In this document: one piece after another, positions 44,475 through 55,976 of the stretch
Layout: each line of letters opens with the position of its first letter
Numbering within the stretch: position 1 is the first letter of the stretch
NCBI GenBank assembly: GCA_029582165.1
Contig: CM055878.1
Coordinates: 702,001-766,000, forward strand
Reading direction: 5' to 3'
DNA: 64,000 bases
Source of the DNA: Portulaca oleracea
Taxonomy: Eukaryota > Streptophyta > Magnoliopsida > Caryophyllales > Portulacaceae
Made by a program: the position numbers and the translations under genes
Notes under the pieces: model-generated
What the model was told of the DNA's origin: nothing
The model's database searches: none
Seen by the model: the letters and a program-made list of their open reading frames with translations, nothing else

Positions 44475-47400
44475 ATGCAACCTCGGAGCCAAAGAAATCC
44501 TCCTCTTCCTCATGCGGCGACCTAGCCTCATGAAAGATCTTGTCGGTGTAACTTTGTACCCGGTGTAGAAGTTGCGCCTTCTAATCTCACTGTTCGTCCC
44601 TGCAACCACGCTTGGTATTATCGTTCTCACGGCAAGGTGACCTTTGAACTTTTAACTATGAAAATGTGCAAGCATGAATTGTTGTTTTCCATGTCTTGTC
44701 GATTTTTAATTATTTTAAGCATGCTTGCATATTTGTGGCTTAGGATATTGAACAATCCTTTTATTTATGCAAACCCGACCGAAAACCGGCTTGTACCCCA
44801 CAAACTGATCCAGACGACGAAACTTGGCCAATACACTCTACAGCCCACTCCTAATCTTCGGCCCAAATCGGCGCAGCTGCCCGCCTAAAAAAGTTAAAGG
44901 CTATGCAGCCTTTAGTTATTTTTTGTGGGCTTCTGGCGTGTTCTGGGCCGAGAATGATCCATCTATTGAGCAAAGGTTAAGCGGCCTTTGTGATTTTCTT
45001 GCTGGGCCGTGGGTAGCGTGTGGGCCATGGCAGAAAGCCTAGTGTTTAGATGCATGATGGGTCCTGCTAGGGTCCAACAGACTATGTTCAGGTCAAAAAG
45101 CTAAACGAGCCCCCACTTTAAGTAGCATTCAGAATTTTATTTGTCGTTTCTACGAGGATAACATGAAAACTTGCGGTAACTTGAAAGACCCCCTGAGAGT
45201 TACAGAATCGATCCATGGGGACTTTGTGTGTGATACTTTGACCGTGGCGGGTTTTATATCGTTTTGGAAATGTTTAAAGGCCAAGAACTGCCGAACCTTT
45301 CGCCTCATAGGTTGGGCAATTACCGAGAGATTTTGGGACACTACCAATACTCTCCATCAGCCTGTAGGTGAGATGACTGTCACACCTAAAGATTTTGTCA
45401 TGATTACTAGTCTTCCTTGGGGTGGGTGTTTAATGTGGATATTCCTTCGGCAGTCTTGAATATGCTGAGTCCAGTGACGGCACGCCAACGTCAGAGACAG
45501 GGCCTGTCCAACCTCTCCTATACTCATTTTGAAATGACCATTCGAGAAGCTAACTTTCAAAGTTTTCCTGACGAGCAACGTCGCTTCATTTTCTTGGCGT
45601 ATATCCTTTCTGCCACCCTCTTTGCCAACCGTGGGGACAACATAGTCTTGTCATGGTCCAGAAATCTTTTGAATTTCAACATTCGGAATTTGAACTGGGG
45701 CAAGGCGGCTTATGCAAACTTCATTCCTGGGCTTCACCGCGGGGTGAGAATCTCATAGAACGAGGAGCCTATCTTTCTTCGTGGGGCTCAAACTCGCTTC
45801 CAGTATGGCCCTTCCCTGTGGAAGGTGCTTGAGGTACCTACTCAAGACTCTTCTCACTTTTGATGTCGATCCTCTTTTCTTCTTTCCTTAACATTATGTT
45901 TATGCAGTCATGGGCCTATGAATACATCTTTTCCTTGAGTGTCCAAACGAAAATGGATAGGACGATACCAACCGCGGCGCGTTGGAGTATCGATGGTATC
46001 CGTGGAAAGAAGTATAGACCCAAAAGCCTCGATCTCATTCAGCGTGCATTGGATAATCTTACTCTGGTATTCCTTTATACCCGACACTTTTATTTTTATT
46101 TCCCTCTGCACTATCACCTTAATTCCTTTTACTTTTGCAGACTCAAGTGAATTGGCGTCCATGGGTCCGTTTCAATGTGCATTTGGTTGAACATGACACT
46201 CGTCTTCGCCTCTTGATCAAGGGGCCATCAGGTTACGTGTGGTACTTGGGAGAAAGAGCCTCATGGCAGATCTTGGGGCACTATCCTGGTCTCATCCCCT
46301 TAGATCCTCCAGAGAGTATGTTTGAGCAGTGGCGTATTAACTCGAGTATACTAAGGGAGATGGTCCAGGGTCAGGACTTCCAGGACTTCATCAAGGATGT
46401 TCCGCAAGATCAATTTGACGAGGAATTTGATCGCTACCTCAGTCGCTTAACCTCTAGAGTGGTATGCATTTTTTCCTCGTCTCTCTTATCACCCCCCCTT
46501 TTTTTTGTTCGTTGATTCTAATCGCCAAGACTGCAGCTTGGGCCTTATACCAGGGCCGCTGAAGTGGAGGTTCCAACTGGAGAGGAGAACAACGGTGGTT
46601 TTTTTAGACGTGGAGCATAGTAGCGAGTGCTCCGTATTACAGGAGTTTGAGCAGAAACCGGTAACCTCCGCTCTATAATGCTTTCTTGCCATTCTTCACC
46701 TTCTTTGTGAATAGACTTGGTTTTGCCTTCTTTCAGCCAAGGTGGCTAACCATTCGACACAATGTTAAGGAGTGGAGCACAATGAAGAAACACATCAATC
46801 AGGTGTTCACTGGCTCTGGTAGATATCAGGGCAATGTAGCTAGGGGCGCAGATATGGAGGCCGATGCAGAGTCTATCCCTAGAGAACCACCGCAACGCTC
46901 AAATGTGGTTCTTCCTTGCTTAGAGCCCCCATGTCACTCTTCGGTAAGAGAGTATTCTTCTCGAGGCCGATCTCGTGAAGAGGTTGGTGGGTCTTCGCGT
47001 CCTCCCTTAGCAGCTGTACTAGAGGGTTGTGGTAAAAGCATTCTGGTTGAAGGCCAGAGTTCATCGGATCTCGTCGCAGTAGGTCCGGCAGCAGAGGTCA
47101 ACGTCCTCCAGGTATGGAAGAGGACATGGCTCAGATGTCTTTGGAGGATCCCTTTCAATCAAGGAGGATTGTATCATAGTGTCGGATATGGTGGTGACAC
47201 CCAATCTCCTTCATATTGGGTGGAGGATACTTTAGAGTTTAGCATCACTTATCGGCCCTCATATTCTCGCCGCACTCCTGCTTCAGTACGTTCTACTCAT
47301 CGTGGTCGAGAAATAGTGGCGAGGGATCGTAATTCAGGTGCATCTGTTGGGTATCTTGGTGCCCAAATCCTAACGAATGATGCTACCTCACGCTGCGTCC

Positions 47401-47817
47401 TCCTTTGGCTCTGGTTCTTACTCCGCGGGATGGCCTATTCCTGCTCCTAAGATGGGTTCTTCATGGCCCACAGGCCCGCAAGAGTGGTTTGTACCTCAGC
47501 ATTCTTGGCTAGGAGGATCAACTTCCTCTGGTTGGCCAGCCCCTGGTCGTGTGACAGAATCTGCTTGGCCGACCCCGTCCTTTGGTTGGTATGTCTCAGA
47601 ACACTCTTGGTTGGTTGCTTCACAGGAATGTTTTAGATCTTCGCCTTTGAGAGAGTCTACTTCTGTCCCTGCATCCTCGAGCTTTAACCCTATACCGAGT
47701 CTCGATTATTACTCATGGGATACATACTTTGGCAGTGCGGGCGCCTCTAACGCCGGAACTTCAAATGTTGGTGACGACCGAGCTGTGGGCAGCGACGATT
47801 CGGGCTCTCTGTGGTGA
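44475..47817 (+). pseudogene. Plant-mobile-domain-like gene with introns, antisense in element J
   Basis: A first exon-like piece starts at 44475 (stop after 16 codons), with CNHAWYYRSHGKVTFELL in another frame. From 45163: FISFWKCLKAKNCRTF, HQPVGEMTVTPKDFVMITSL (the plant mobile domain signature position), then DEQRRFIFLAYILSATLFA and LNWGKAAYANFIPGLHRG. Introns of about 74 bp with GT...AG ends lie at 45834-45907, 46067-46140 and 46462-46536, and the frame reads across them (SWAYEYIF, TQVNWRPWVRFNVH). A Ser/Pro-rich C-terminal part (46686-47817) repeats an EHSWL/QHSWL motif. A frameshift near 45420 and stops make it a pseudogene. 44760-45110 looks LTR-derived. Function is unknown; PMD proteins include MAIN/MAIL1 in plants. 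Confidence 0.7.
44889..45113 (-). repeat. LTR-like fragment of J's family inside the first antisense gene
   Basis: Contains two AAAGG...CCTTT palindromes (44896, 44973) and, at 45098-45113, the polypurine-like text that also adjoins J's LTR. Probably a partial LTR copy or an intron carrying the same motifs. Confidence 0.45.
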
Positions 47818-48505
47818 TCATGCTTATGCAATCCAAACTCTATTTTATTCTAATGTCTTTTATTTATTTATTTTTATGAAAGACTTAATGTATGCACAAC
47901 TCTTTATATTTTATTAATGCATTTCCGAACGCGATTTTCTACATAATGGGATTAATCCCGCATTAATCCCACTTCCCCAAAAAGAACATAAAATAAAAGA
48001 AAACATAAAAACTTAAGTGTCGGAGTAAACTCGAGCAAAAAATTTCTTAACAAACGTCATTGGGTCAACAACAAAACCCGAGACATAAGAGACACATAAT
48101 TGGGCCGTTTAATTCACCAGAGAAAATGGCCCATCTTATTTGCAAAGACTACGCGGCCTTTATGAATTTGAACTGGGCCTGGGCCGCGACAAAGGTCAGG
48201 CGGCCTTTATTTAATAAAAAGAGGGAAGGGTGGCCGAGTTGAGCACGCGTGCTGCCTGAAAATAGCAAAGGTCATGCGGCCTTTGCTAGTATTTCTTTTT
48301 CTTTTTTTTTTTTTTGATAGCCGTTGGTGATGGGCTTAAATCATGGGATTGAGGGACAACGGCAATATAATGTTTTCTAACGATATTGCTCCATTTTGGT
48401 CTTGTGTGAAGGTATATAAATACCCTTTCTTATGTATGTGACCTTCACCCATTATCGTAGCTTGATAGCTTCACAAAAAACACATCAAAACCTCTAAAAT
48501 TTCCA
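47818..48505 (+). promoter_or_regulatory. Intergenic and promoter region of the second antisense gene
   Basis: A/T-rich start with possible polyadenylation text AATAAA (about 47993). Palindromes follow: AAAGACTACGCGGCCTTT (48144), AAAGGTCAGGCGGCCTTT (48193) and AAAGGTCATGCGGCCTTT (48268). TATATAAATA lies at 48413-48422. The palindromes match those in J's LTR. Confidence 0.55.
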
Positions 48506-49891
48506 TGGCGTTCGAGAAGAAGTTTTCCACTTAGATGAGCACATTGTCCAAGGAAGAGAAGAAAGAGCTTGGAAGATATCAAATAACCATCTTGCTAAGC
48601 CTTCGACAAGTAAGGCTGAATCCAGATTTTCTACGAGTGGCGGAGACCTTCTGGGACGCGGGGATGCATGTCTTCCGCTTTAGCATGAAGGAGTTATGCC
48701 CACTACCGAAGAAATGGTCTTCCATTCTTGGAACTAATCGCTATGCACCGCCAACGTTGCCTCCAACTTCCCTAGATGTTTCCAAGCGCTGTAAGGAACT
48801 TTTGTGCCTTCCTTCTCCTGAAACTTTGAATATGGTCCGGTAATACGAGTGCGAGCTCTCGTATTATGCCTCCTTGGAGAATTCTCTTTTCACCATGGTG
48901 GTCAATGAACCGTTCAGCGAACTTAACACAAATTGTGGAAGACATGGCTCGAGGTTACAACCCACCGTTGATGTTAGACTTGGATGATCCTAATCCCGAA
49001 CATGAGTTTCGCGGAAGTCCCTTATTGCATCAGGTACACCATTATTCCTTTCTTGTTTTCCTTTATTTTCTTTTGTAAAACAAAATCCCTCTACTGACTG
49101 TAAAAGCCACCTGTCTTTTAAATTTTTTTTTTTTCGTTAGTGTGGGAATAATTGTCATGCAATATTGACCCTTACTAACTTTGTTGAATAGATATGGCTG
49201 ATGGAACACTTAAATTTTATCGAGGAACCTCGAACACCTTCCGCACTGGCGAGCTACTGTAAAAGAAAGAGGAGATATACTTATCTTCATTTAGTGATGG
49301 AATGGATCGCCTTCCTAAAAGGGCCTCGTGACATCAAATTGTTTATCGAGTGGTGGCATATCCCTAAATTCATGACCCGTGATTCACGCAATGCTTATGT
49401 TTGCATTGCCAGTCTCACACACATGACATACTACTTCCCTGAGCGGGTGCGAAGACAGATGGGCTGGAAGCAGATTATTCCTGAGTTGCTGAGCGTTTGA
49501 AGCTTCGTTAGTCAGTAATAGAATCCTGGCTGAAGCACTGGGAGAAGAGGCCAACTATTCGTGCCCCTCCAAAGACACAAGTGTCCCATTATGCCGATGC
49601 TAACTATCATGGATGGCTATTTACAATTGTAGAATCCCGCCGTGCCGGGAAGGCAAGAAGAGAACAAGTTACATTGTCTGTGAAGGAGAGACTCGGCCCT
49701 CTACATCAGCAATGGCTCGGTTAGGAACTAAGGTCTTGGCAAAAGACCGCCTCAGCCCTAGGACCGAGACACGAAAATCAAGTAGGCGAATCTATAAACA
49801 CAAAGGCAAAGAAGGTGGCCCAAAGGAACCTAGAGACATGGAGACTGACCACGAGAGTACTGGCGAAGTAGAAAAAGTGAAGAAAGATTAA
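48506..49891 (+). pseudogene. Second antisense gene of J (plant-mobile-domain/DUF-like), with intron
   Basis: An ATG at 48506 hits TAG after nine codons. The main frame starts at 48535: EEKKELGRYQITILLSLRQV, then VFRFSMKELCPLPKKWSSIL, similar to the 'F....E..PT.EE...LLG' core of plant retrotransposon-associated PMD/DUF proteins. A GT...AG intron at 49034-49191 joins DLDDPNPEHEFRGSPLLHQ to IWLMEHLNFIEEPRTPSALA. Next comes FIEWWHIPKFMTRDSRNAYV and YYFPERVRRQMGW, then stop at 49500. A Lys/Arg-rich tail (49613-49891) is in another frame. Probably a related but different gene from the first one. Function is unknown. Confidence 0.6.
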
Positions 49892-49997
49892 AAGATGGAT
49901 AAGAAGAAGGAAGAAAATAAAGCTGCTTTGCCAAAATAATCTTTTATTTAATGTTGTCTTTTGAATTTTCTTCTATAAGCAGTGTACTTGCATTATC

Positions 49998-50003
49998 AAT
50001 AAA
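49998..50003 (+). terminator. Possible polyadenylation signal of the second antisense gene
   Basis: AATAAA about 107 bp after the last codon at 49891, in an AT-rich stretch. Predicted only. Confidence 0.4.
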
Positions 50004-50433
50004 ATGAAGAATTATTATCAATAATGGCTTTGCAAATTTTAATTTCTCCCTCTTTTATGAGCACTTATTAAATATAAACCAAGTGTCTGAAAGTTACTTT
50101 TCCAGTTGCTTTTTTATCTTAAGTGTAATATCGCTTGAGTTGATCCAAGTTTGTTGGTTGGATCATATCATCTCCATCCTTATTGGCTAAACGAGCTGCT
50201 CCTCCAGGAAAAATTTCCCCTTCGATCTTGTATAGGTGCACTCATTTCCTTAAGCACTAAATCTCCTGTTGAAATGAACGAATTTTTACTTTCTTGTTAA
50301 AAGCACAGGTTATCCTACTTTGATACACATGCATGTTATGTAACGCCCTCAATCGCCTTTCATCCATCAACATCAACTCCTCGAATCTTTCTCGAGCTCA
50401 TTTCGCTTCTGGCAATTGACTTTCAGCTACTAT

Positions 50434-51103
50434 TCATAATGAAGAGATTGCTAACTCAATTGGCAAGACTGCTTCCATCCCATACACTAATAAGTATGGT
50501 ATTACACCTGTAGCAGTTCGTATAGAGGTACGGTATCCCCATAAGGCAAATGGCAATTTGTTAGGCCAATCCTTGTAAGTAACTACCATTTTCTTAACAA
50601 TTTCTGCTACTATTTTATTGGCTGCTTCTACAGCTCCATTAGCTTGAGGTCTGTAGGGTGAGGATCGATGATGTTGAATATGATAGGTGGCGAGCAATGT
50701 CTCTACCTCCTTCCAAAAATGGCTTCCATTGTCACTAATTATTTCATGGGGTACTCCCATATCGACATATGATGTTCTGAAGGATGAATTTAGCCACTTG
50801 CTTGGATGTGAGTTTAGCATAGGAGGCTGCCTCTACCCACTTAGTAAAGTAATCAATGGCAACCAAGATGTATTCGTAACCTTCCGTCCCTATTGGGTGT
50901 ATCTTGCCAATGATGTCAATTCCCCATACTGAGAATAGCCACGGAGATGTCAAAGTGGTCAGATATGATGGAGGTTGATGCTGCAAATTGGTATATTCCT
51001 GGCATTTATGACACCTTCGAACGAGCTCCAAGCAATCGGCTTCCATGGTTGACCAATAGTAACCAGCCCTCTGAAACTTCTTTACTAGCATGCGTCCATT
51101 CAT
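50434..51103 (-). pseudogene. Integrase, element J
   Basis: Two minus-strand frames. 50744-51103 has CHKCQ from the HHCC domain, then VWGIDIIGKI (first Asp) and YFTKWVEAASY. 50434-50820 has GVPHEIISDNGSHF (second Asp), SPYRPQANGAVEAANK (Glu) and LPFALWGYRTSIRTATG. The catalytic triad is intact at residue level but lies in two frames that overlap by about 75 bp, so one indel breaks it. In the family it inserts the cDNA into the genome. 49892-50433 between it and the antisense gene has no recognised coding sequence. Confidence 0.88.
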
Positions 51104-51109
51104 GTGAGG

Positions 51110-51964
51110 TCAACACTCTCCTCTTTGCACAGTGGTAATGACCTCTTTTGCACTTTCAGCATCTATACACAACAAATTGATGACTGTAGCTGACTTTTTG
51201 TACAAACGATCTTGGATCAAGCAGTATTGTGCTGCTAAGGACCTGATTGCTCGTTGTCCTCGGGCATCCAACTCAGCCGGATATTCTCTTTCTTGGAGAA
51301 AATTGCATATGTCGTGGAACCATGCTTCAGTATCTACTTCTCGTGACTCGATAGCGCAAACATATGCTGGTTCATACTGCCGCTCTACTACCATAGGTAG
51401 CTGGAGCGTGCCTGTTGGGATTGATATCATTGACGATAGTTTGGCTAGTGCATCAGCCAACTCATTATGATCTCTAGAAAGGTAGTGGAAACTAATTTTC
51501 CCAAACTGGTCAGCAAGTCCCAAGAGCTTCTACTAGTATGCCATGAGGTATTCATTTCCATCCATCCATACATTCTTAGCCTAATTGATGATGGGGCTAG
51601 AATCACCAAAGACCTTTATATGGCGTATACCTAAAGTCAAAGCAGCTTGTAAACCCCTTATGCATGCTTCGTATTCTGCAGCATTGTTAGTACCATCAAA
51701 GTTCAGCTTCACCGATACTGGGACATGTGCCCCTTCTGGAGAAATCAATAGAACTCCTACTCCACAACCCATTTGATCGGACGCCCCATCGAAATACACT
51801 TCGCATGTAGTCTCATCAGTGAGAAAGATATCTTTGTCTGGCAAATCCAAGTGAGTCCTTGGAGGTTCCTGTGATGGTGAAGCTGCCAAGAAATCTGAAA
51901 CAACCCGTCCATTAATGGATTTCTGAGGTAAGTATTGAAGATTGAATTGGGAAAGCATGACCAC
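51110..51964 (-). pseudogene. Second (archaeal-type) RNase H region, element J
   Basis: 51581-51964: after an LQYLPQKSINGRVVSDFLAA tail, a second RNase H fold begins with CEVYFDGASDQMGCGVGVLL and continues AAEYEACIRGLQAALTLGI and KVFGDSSPIIN. 51110-51523 carries its end, HYLSRDHNELADALAKL, and a linker to integrase. DG..., E, D and the final D/N of the active site are recognisable. Frames break near 51550. The second RNase H identifies the Tat lineage. Confidence 0.85.
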
Positions 51965-52407
51965 CCTTCGAGTGATGCGGTTGCTGATAGTAGGTTACTC
52001 CATGATGAATTTAATAGGATTATTCTCAGCTATGACATATACAGTATGTGAAAGCATATAATGTCTCAGCTTCTTGGTGGCCCATACTAATGCAAGAGCC
52101 ATCTTCTCTATATTAGCATGTCGACTTACGTAGTCTAAAAATTTCTTGCTCAAGTAGTGGATGGCGCTCTCTTGCCCTTTTACCTTTTAAGCCAGCATAG
52201 CCCCCATTGCGGAGCTGGTCACTGTAAGATAAAGGAGTAGAGGCTCATCTGGTACTAGAGGCATGAGGACTGGTGGATGCTGCAAATACTCCTTGATTTT
52301 GTCAAAACCAACTTGACATTGATCATCCCATTCTATTTTACTTCCCTTCTTCAACTTCTTGAACAAAGGTTCCCAAGTCATGGTGAGTTATGAGATGAAC
52401 CTACTGA
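51965..52407 (-). pseudogene. RT end and first RNase H, element J
   Basis: The minus strand shows FKKLKKGSKIEWDDQCQVGF and KEYLQHPPVLMPLVPDEPLL (RT connection). Then, across a stop at 52186, it shows ESAIHYLSKKFLDY, EKMALALVWATKKLRHYM and VIAENNPIKFIME (RNase H). The RT body continues beyond element D at 59730. Confidence 0.8.
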
Positions 52408-52412
52408 TGTAC

Positions 52413-53544
52413 TGTTTAGACCCAATTCTATGTCTAAATAGCACCTTAATTCTTAGGCTTTTGACTAGTTTCGTGTTTAATTTCATGAATTTTAATACAT
52501 TTTTGGTTATTCTTAGGCTTGAAGTATTGCGTTTTGTCCAACTGTTTTGCCTTGTATATATACTCCTCTTTGACGATTTCTTGGGGGGAGAGCTCCTAGT
52601 GTTAGACATTATTATTTTCCAGCCTTGTATGAGTGGATTTTAGAGAGAGATTAGAGAGAGATTAATCCAAGGTTTTGGAGATTTTGTGTTGTTGTTGAAG
52701 ATTTGGGGATTCAAACAATTGAGAGATTGTTGGATCATCTTTTTATTGCTTTCCTTTGTTCATCTACAGCATTTTGATAAGTATTCTCTTCCCTTAACTC
52801 TTTATTAATTACTTTGCTAATTACTTTCTTCTTTGCTTAATTGCTTTGCTTGCTATTTCAATTGTTTTGCTTGTTTATGGTTGTTTGATGTTAGAAATCA
52901 TGCTTAGGGTTGGTTTGGATGTTGTTAGCTTAGTTTTTATCATGATTAGTGCCTAGAAACCCTATCGGTTAAGGGGTAATTAAGAGTGTGAATGGGTGAT
53001 TAGGTTTGGGTTAGCAATATTAGTGAGTAATTAGTTGGGAAATCAATTTCCCACTCCTTTGCTTCCCGCAAGTGGGATGTATTTGGGTCCGAAAGCTCCT
53101 GAATACATCCAACACTTGTGTGGAAGGTTGGAGCCGGGAGAGTTAATGTTCACCCACGAAAGTGGAAGGAGGTTAACTAGGAAATTTCGTTTCATTAACC
53201 CTTCGGGTCCGTGGTGGACTTTGGGAAAGTTAATCCAGACTATCCTCGAAAGAGGATGCTCGGTGGGTATTTTCTAACAGAATTGCCACTTGATTCTCTC
53301 TCCTTATTACTCCCTTGTTGCAAAACCCATTTCCTCATCCCCGTTTGCATCCCGAAAAGCCTCCGTAGCCCATTTCCTTCCCTTGACCGACCTTAGCTTT
53401 GTTTCTCGCTTTGTGACCCCTTCAAACCCAATTGCCTTACCTAGTGATCTTAACCCGACCTTAGACCAAGTTTCTTAGCCAAGGCCCCTAGCTCCTCGAG
53501 AAGAACGATATAAAAACCGGGGTACAAAAACCATGCTGCACAAA
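52413..53544 (+). repeat. 5' LTR of element D (internal deletion)
   Basis: 1,132 bp, TGTTTAGACCCAATTC to GCTGCACA. Aligns with 58244-59724 except for a deletion at about 52512 that removes about 349 bp, the whole palindrome array and some U3. TATA box TATATATA at 52555-52562 is kept. Confidence 0.93.
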
Positions 53545-53547
53545 ATG

Positions 53548-53565
53548 GCGCCGTTGCCGGGGAGC
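53548..53565 (+). promoter_or_regulatory. Primer-binding site of element D (tRNA-Asp)
   Basis: TGGCGCCGTTGCCGGGGA, an 18-base complement of the plant tRNA-Asp 3' end, three bases inside the 5' LTR. Confidence 0.95.
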
Positions 53566-53691
53566 AAGCGCCCCTAGCTTAGTTTCTTGGTCTTGAGTTG
53601 TTTAAGATTGCTTTCATGCTAGAAACTAGTATGTTCCAATTCCCAATGAATTTGATGCTTCTTCATTTCTTGTAGGAGGTTTCGAGTTCTG

Positions 53692-54858
53692 ATGGCGGAG
53701 GGCCAAGCTGGTTCACCCTGTACCCTTCTATCATATGTCGTTCCATCATTGGGTACGGGATGCAAACCGATCACTTTACCACCGTTACCACCCGATGTCA
53801 TATTCGAATTCAAACGGTACTTACTTGAAGTCTTCTCGAGCAATCAGTTTTATGGAGACAAATCCGAGAGTCCTATTGCACACATCGAGAAATTTGAAGA
53901 TCGGATTAGTTTCGTGCAAGTTCTCGGTTTATCTTCTGAATTTATGAAATTGAAGTTCTTTCCTCTAACTCTTATGGGGAAAGCGAAGACATGGCTTCAA
54001 ACATGCCCTCCCGGCACATATTCTTCATGGGAGGTACTTAGAAGAGATTTCCTGCACCGATTTTTCCCAGCGGATGAAACTTATCGACTCTGGCAAGTTA
54101 TTATGTATTTCAAGTAAGGACCCGGAGAAGATCTTTTTGAGGCTTGGGGGAGATTTAAAAGCCTTCAACGCCAATGTCCACATCACAATTTACCGGATTG
54201 GATGCTACTTCAACACTTTTATTATGGGCTTTGTGATTCCTACAAAGAGTCTATTGATCGTACATCCGGAGGGATGTTCTTAAAGAAGACTACGGAGGAA
54301 GCAAACATTTTTCTTGAGGAGCTATCTCAGAATGTTCCTAGTTGGGGAGGCGGCCAAAATTCAGGAAATGGGGATCATTCTTTGGAACACAACCCTACTA
54401 TTAAGCTTCTAATGGCCACCGTCCTTGATTTGCAAAAGAAGATGGTGAATGATGAGGTTTCCAACAGTTGAACTTAGCCCGAGGTATGCAAACCTTTGCA
54501 TCCACTCCTATTCCTAATTTGCATAATTATGAATTGTGTTCTGGTCCACATCTTGAGCATCAATATATGGAGTCGTCAAGTAGAACATGTGAATGCCATC
54601 TATTCCAACCAACTTTATTCCCATTCTTATGAGGATTATGATCCTAGTTATACCACGTTTGTCAACCCGGTGTTTAACCCTGTTTCTCAATCTTATGACC
54701 ATCATGCATATTTTCAAGAAGAGTTCTCACATCAACCCACCCCACAATCTCAATTTTCTCAACCATCCCAAGATTCTATGATTGAAAAGTTGTTGCAACA
54801 AATTGTAGCTAATCAAGAAGTGAGGGGGCTCGTCTTAGAGACCTTGAAACCCAAATGA
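53692..54858 (+). pseudogene. Gag, element D
   Basis: The frame from 53692 has SNQFYGDKSESPIAHIEKFE, LKFFPLTLMGKAKTWLQTCP and SSWEVLRRDFLHRFFP (gag domain). After a frameshift near 54110 it continues as LFEAWGRFKSLQ, WMLLQHFYYGLCDSYKESID and MFLKKTTEEANIFLEEL to TGA at 54471. 54496-54858 carries the gag C-terminus (NAIYSNQLYSHSYEDYDPSY). A weak CSGPHLEH remnant is all that is left of a zinc knuckle. The start at 53692 follows the LTR by about 150 bp, as usual. Two breaks make it a pseudogene. Confidence 0.85.
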
Positions 54859-55976
54859 CCCAAGTTGCTCAACAAGTATACTTTTCTCAACCTATTCAAC
54901 CTTAACCTATCCAAGGGGAGCAAGTTGAAGCTATTACCCTAGGGAGTGGAAGAAAAATTGAAGAGCCTGTGGTAGTGGGGGAGAATGATGAAGAGGAGAG
55001 ACCTTTGGGAGAGAATGAGGGAGTTGTGGTGGATAGTACTGAAAAGGAGAACTTAGGAGTTGAGCGAGCCATAGTTAAGGAGAAAGAGGATGATGTTGTG
55101 GTTAATGAGGTCCAGGATGAAAGAAAAGAGAAGTTGGAAGAGAGGGTAGAGATTGAGAAAAGACGAGAGAAAGGGAAAGAAGTCCTGAGGGAGGATATTC
55201 ATGAAAACCTTTTGGATAAACCCATTTCATATAGACCACCAGTACCTTTTCCTGGGAGATTGATTCAACATAAAAATGAGGCCAAGTTTGTGTGATTTAT
55301 TAATATGTTGAAGAAGCTCCAAGTCAATATTCCTTTTCTTGATGCCATGGCGGAGGTCCCTTCTTTCAAGAAACATCTTAATGACCTCTTGACAAACAAA
55401 AGAAGAATCAAGGAGTCATCGACCGTTCATCTCAGTTGCAATGCCATTATGGGGGGCAAAACTCCCGAGAAACTTGCCGATCCGGGTAGTTTCTCCATAC
55501 CGTGCTTAATTGGTGATATGAGGATTGATAATGCATTATGCGATTTGGGGGCAAGTTTGAGTGTCATGCCACACTCAATTTGTTAGAAGTTGGACCTTGA
55601 TGACTTGACCGCTACAACTACTAGCTTGCAACTTGCTGACCGAAGTGTTAGGAAGCCCTTGGGAATATTAGAAGACATCCCGATTCAAGTGGGGAGTTTC
55701 CTTATCCCTTGTGACTTCGTTATTTTGGAGATGGATGAGGATTGGAGAAGCCCTATTATTCTTGGTCGACCTTTCTTGGCCACTGTGGGAGCAATTATAG
55801 ATGTGAAAAGAGGTCGTTTGTCTCTTCATGTGGGGAAAGAACATATTGATTTTGATCTTGATCCTTCAACAAGGAACCCTCACAAGGAGTCACGCTTTAA
55901 GGTCAATGCAGTGGTTGGTATTATGGATGAGCATCAAGAGGAGCCGTGCTTACTTATTGTGGAACCGGATGATTAG
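54859..55976 (+). pseudogene. Charged linker and aspartic protease, element D
   Basis: EAITLGSGRKIEEP near 54929 matches the gag/protease signature. A Glu/Lys-rich linker follows, then TGA at 55293 in the same frame. 55305-55976 (same frame, one TAG at 55587) has LQVNIPFLDAMAEVPSFKKH, GSFSIPCLIGDMRIDNALCD, LGASLSVMP, LQLADRSVRKPLGILEDIP and ILGRPFLATVGAIIDV: an Athila protease with DLG at the catalytic loop. With only two stops it is the best preserved protease of the B/C/D group. RT should follow but does not. Confidence 0.85.

Noticed and set aside
44475..49891. Ordinary host genes between transposons
   Set aside because: They lie between pol and the 3' LTR of J, share its palindromes, and antisense ORFs are known in this place in Tat elements. 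A host origin of the ancestor is possible, but these copies travel with J.
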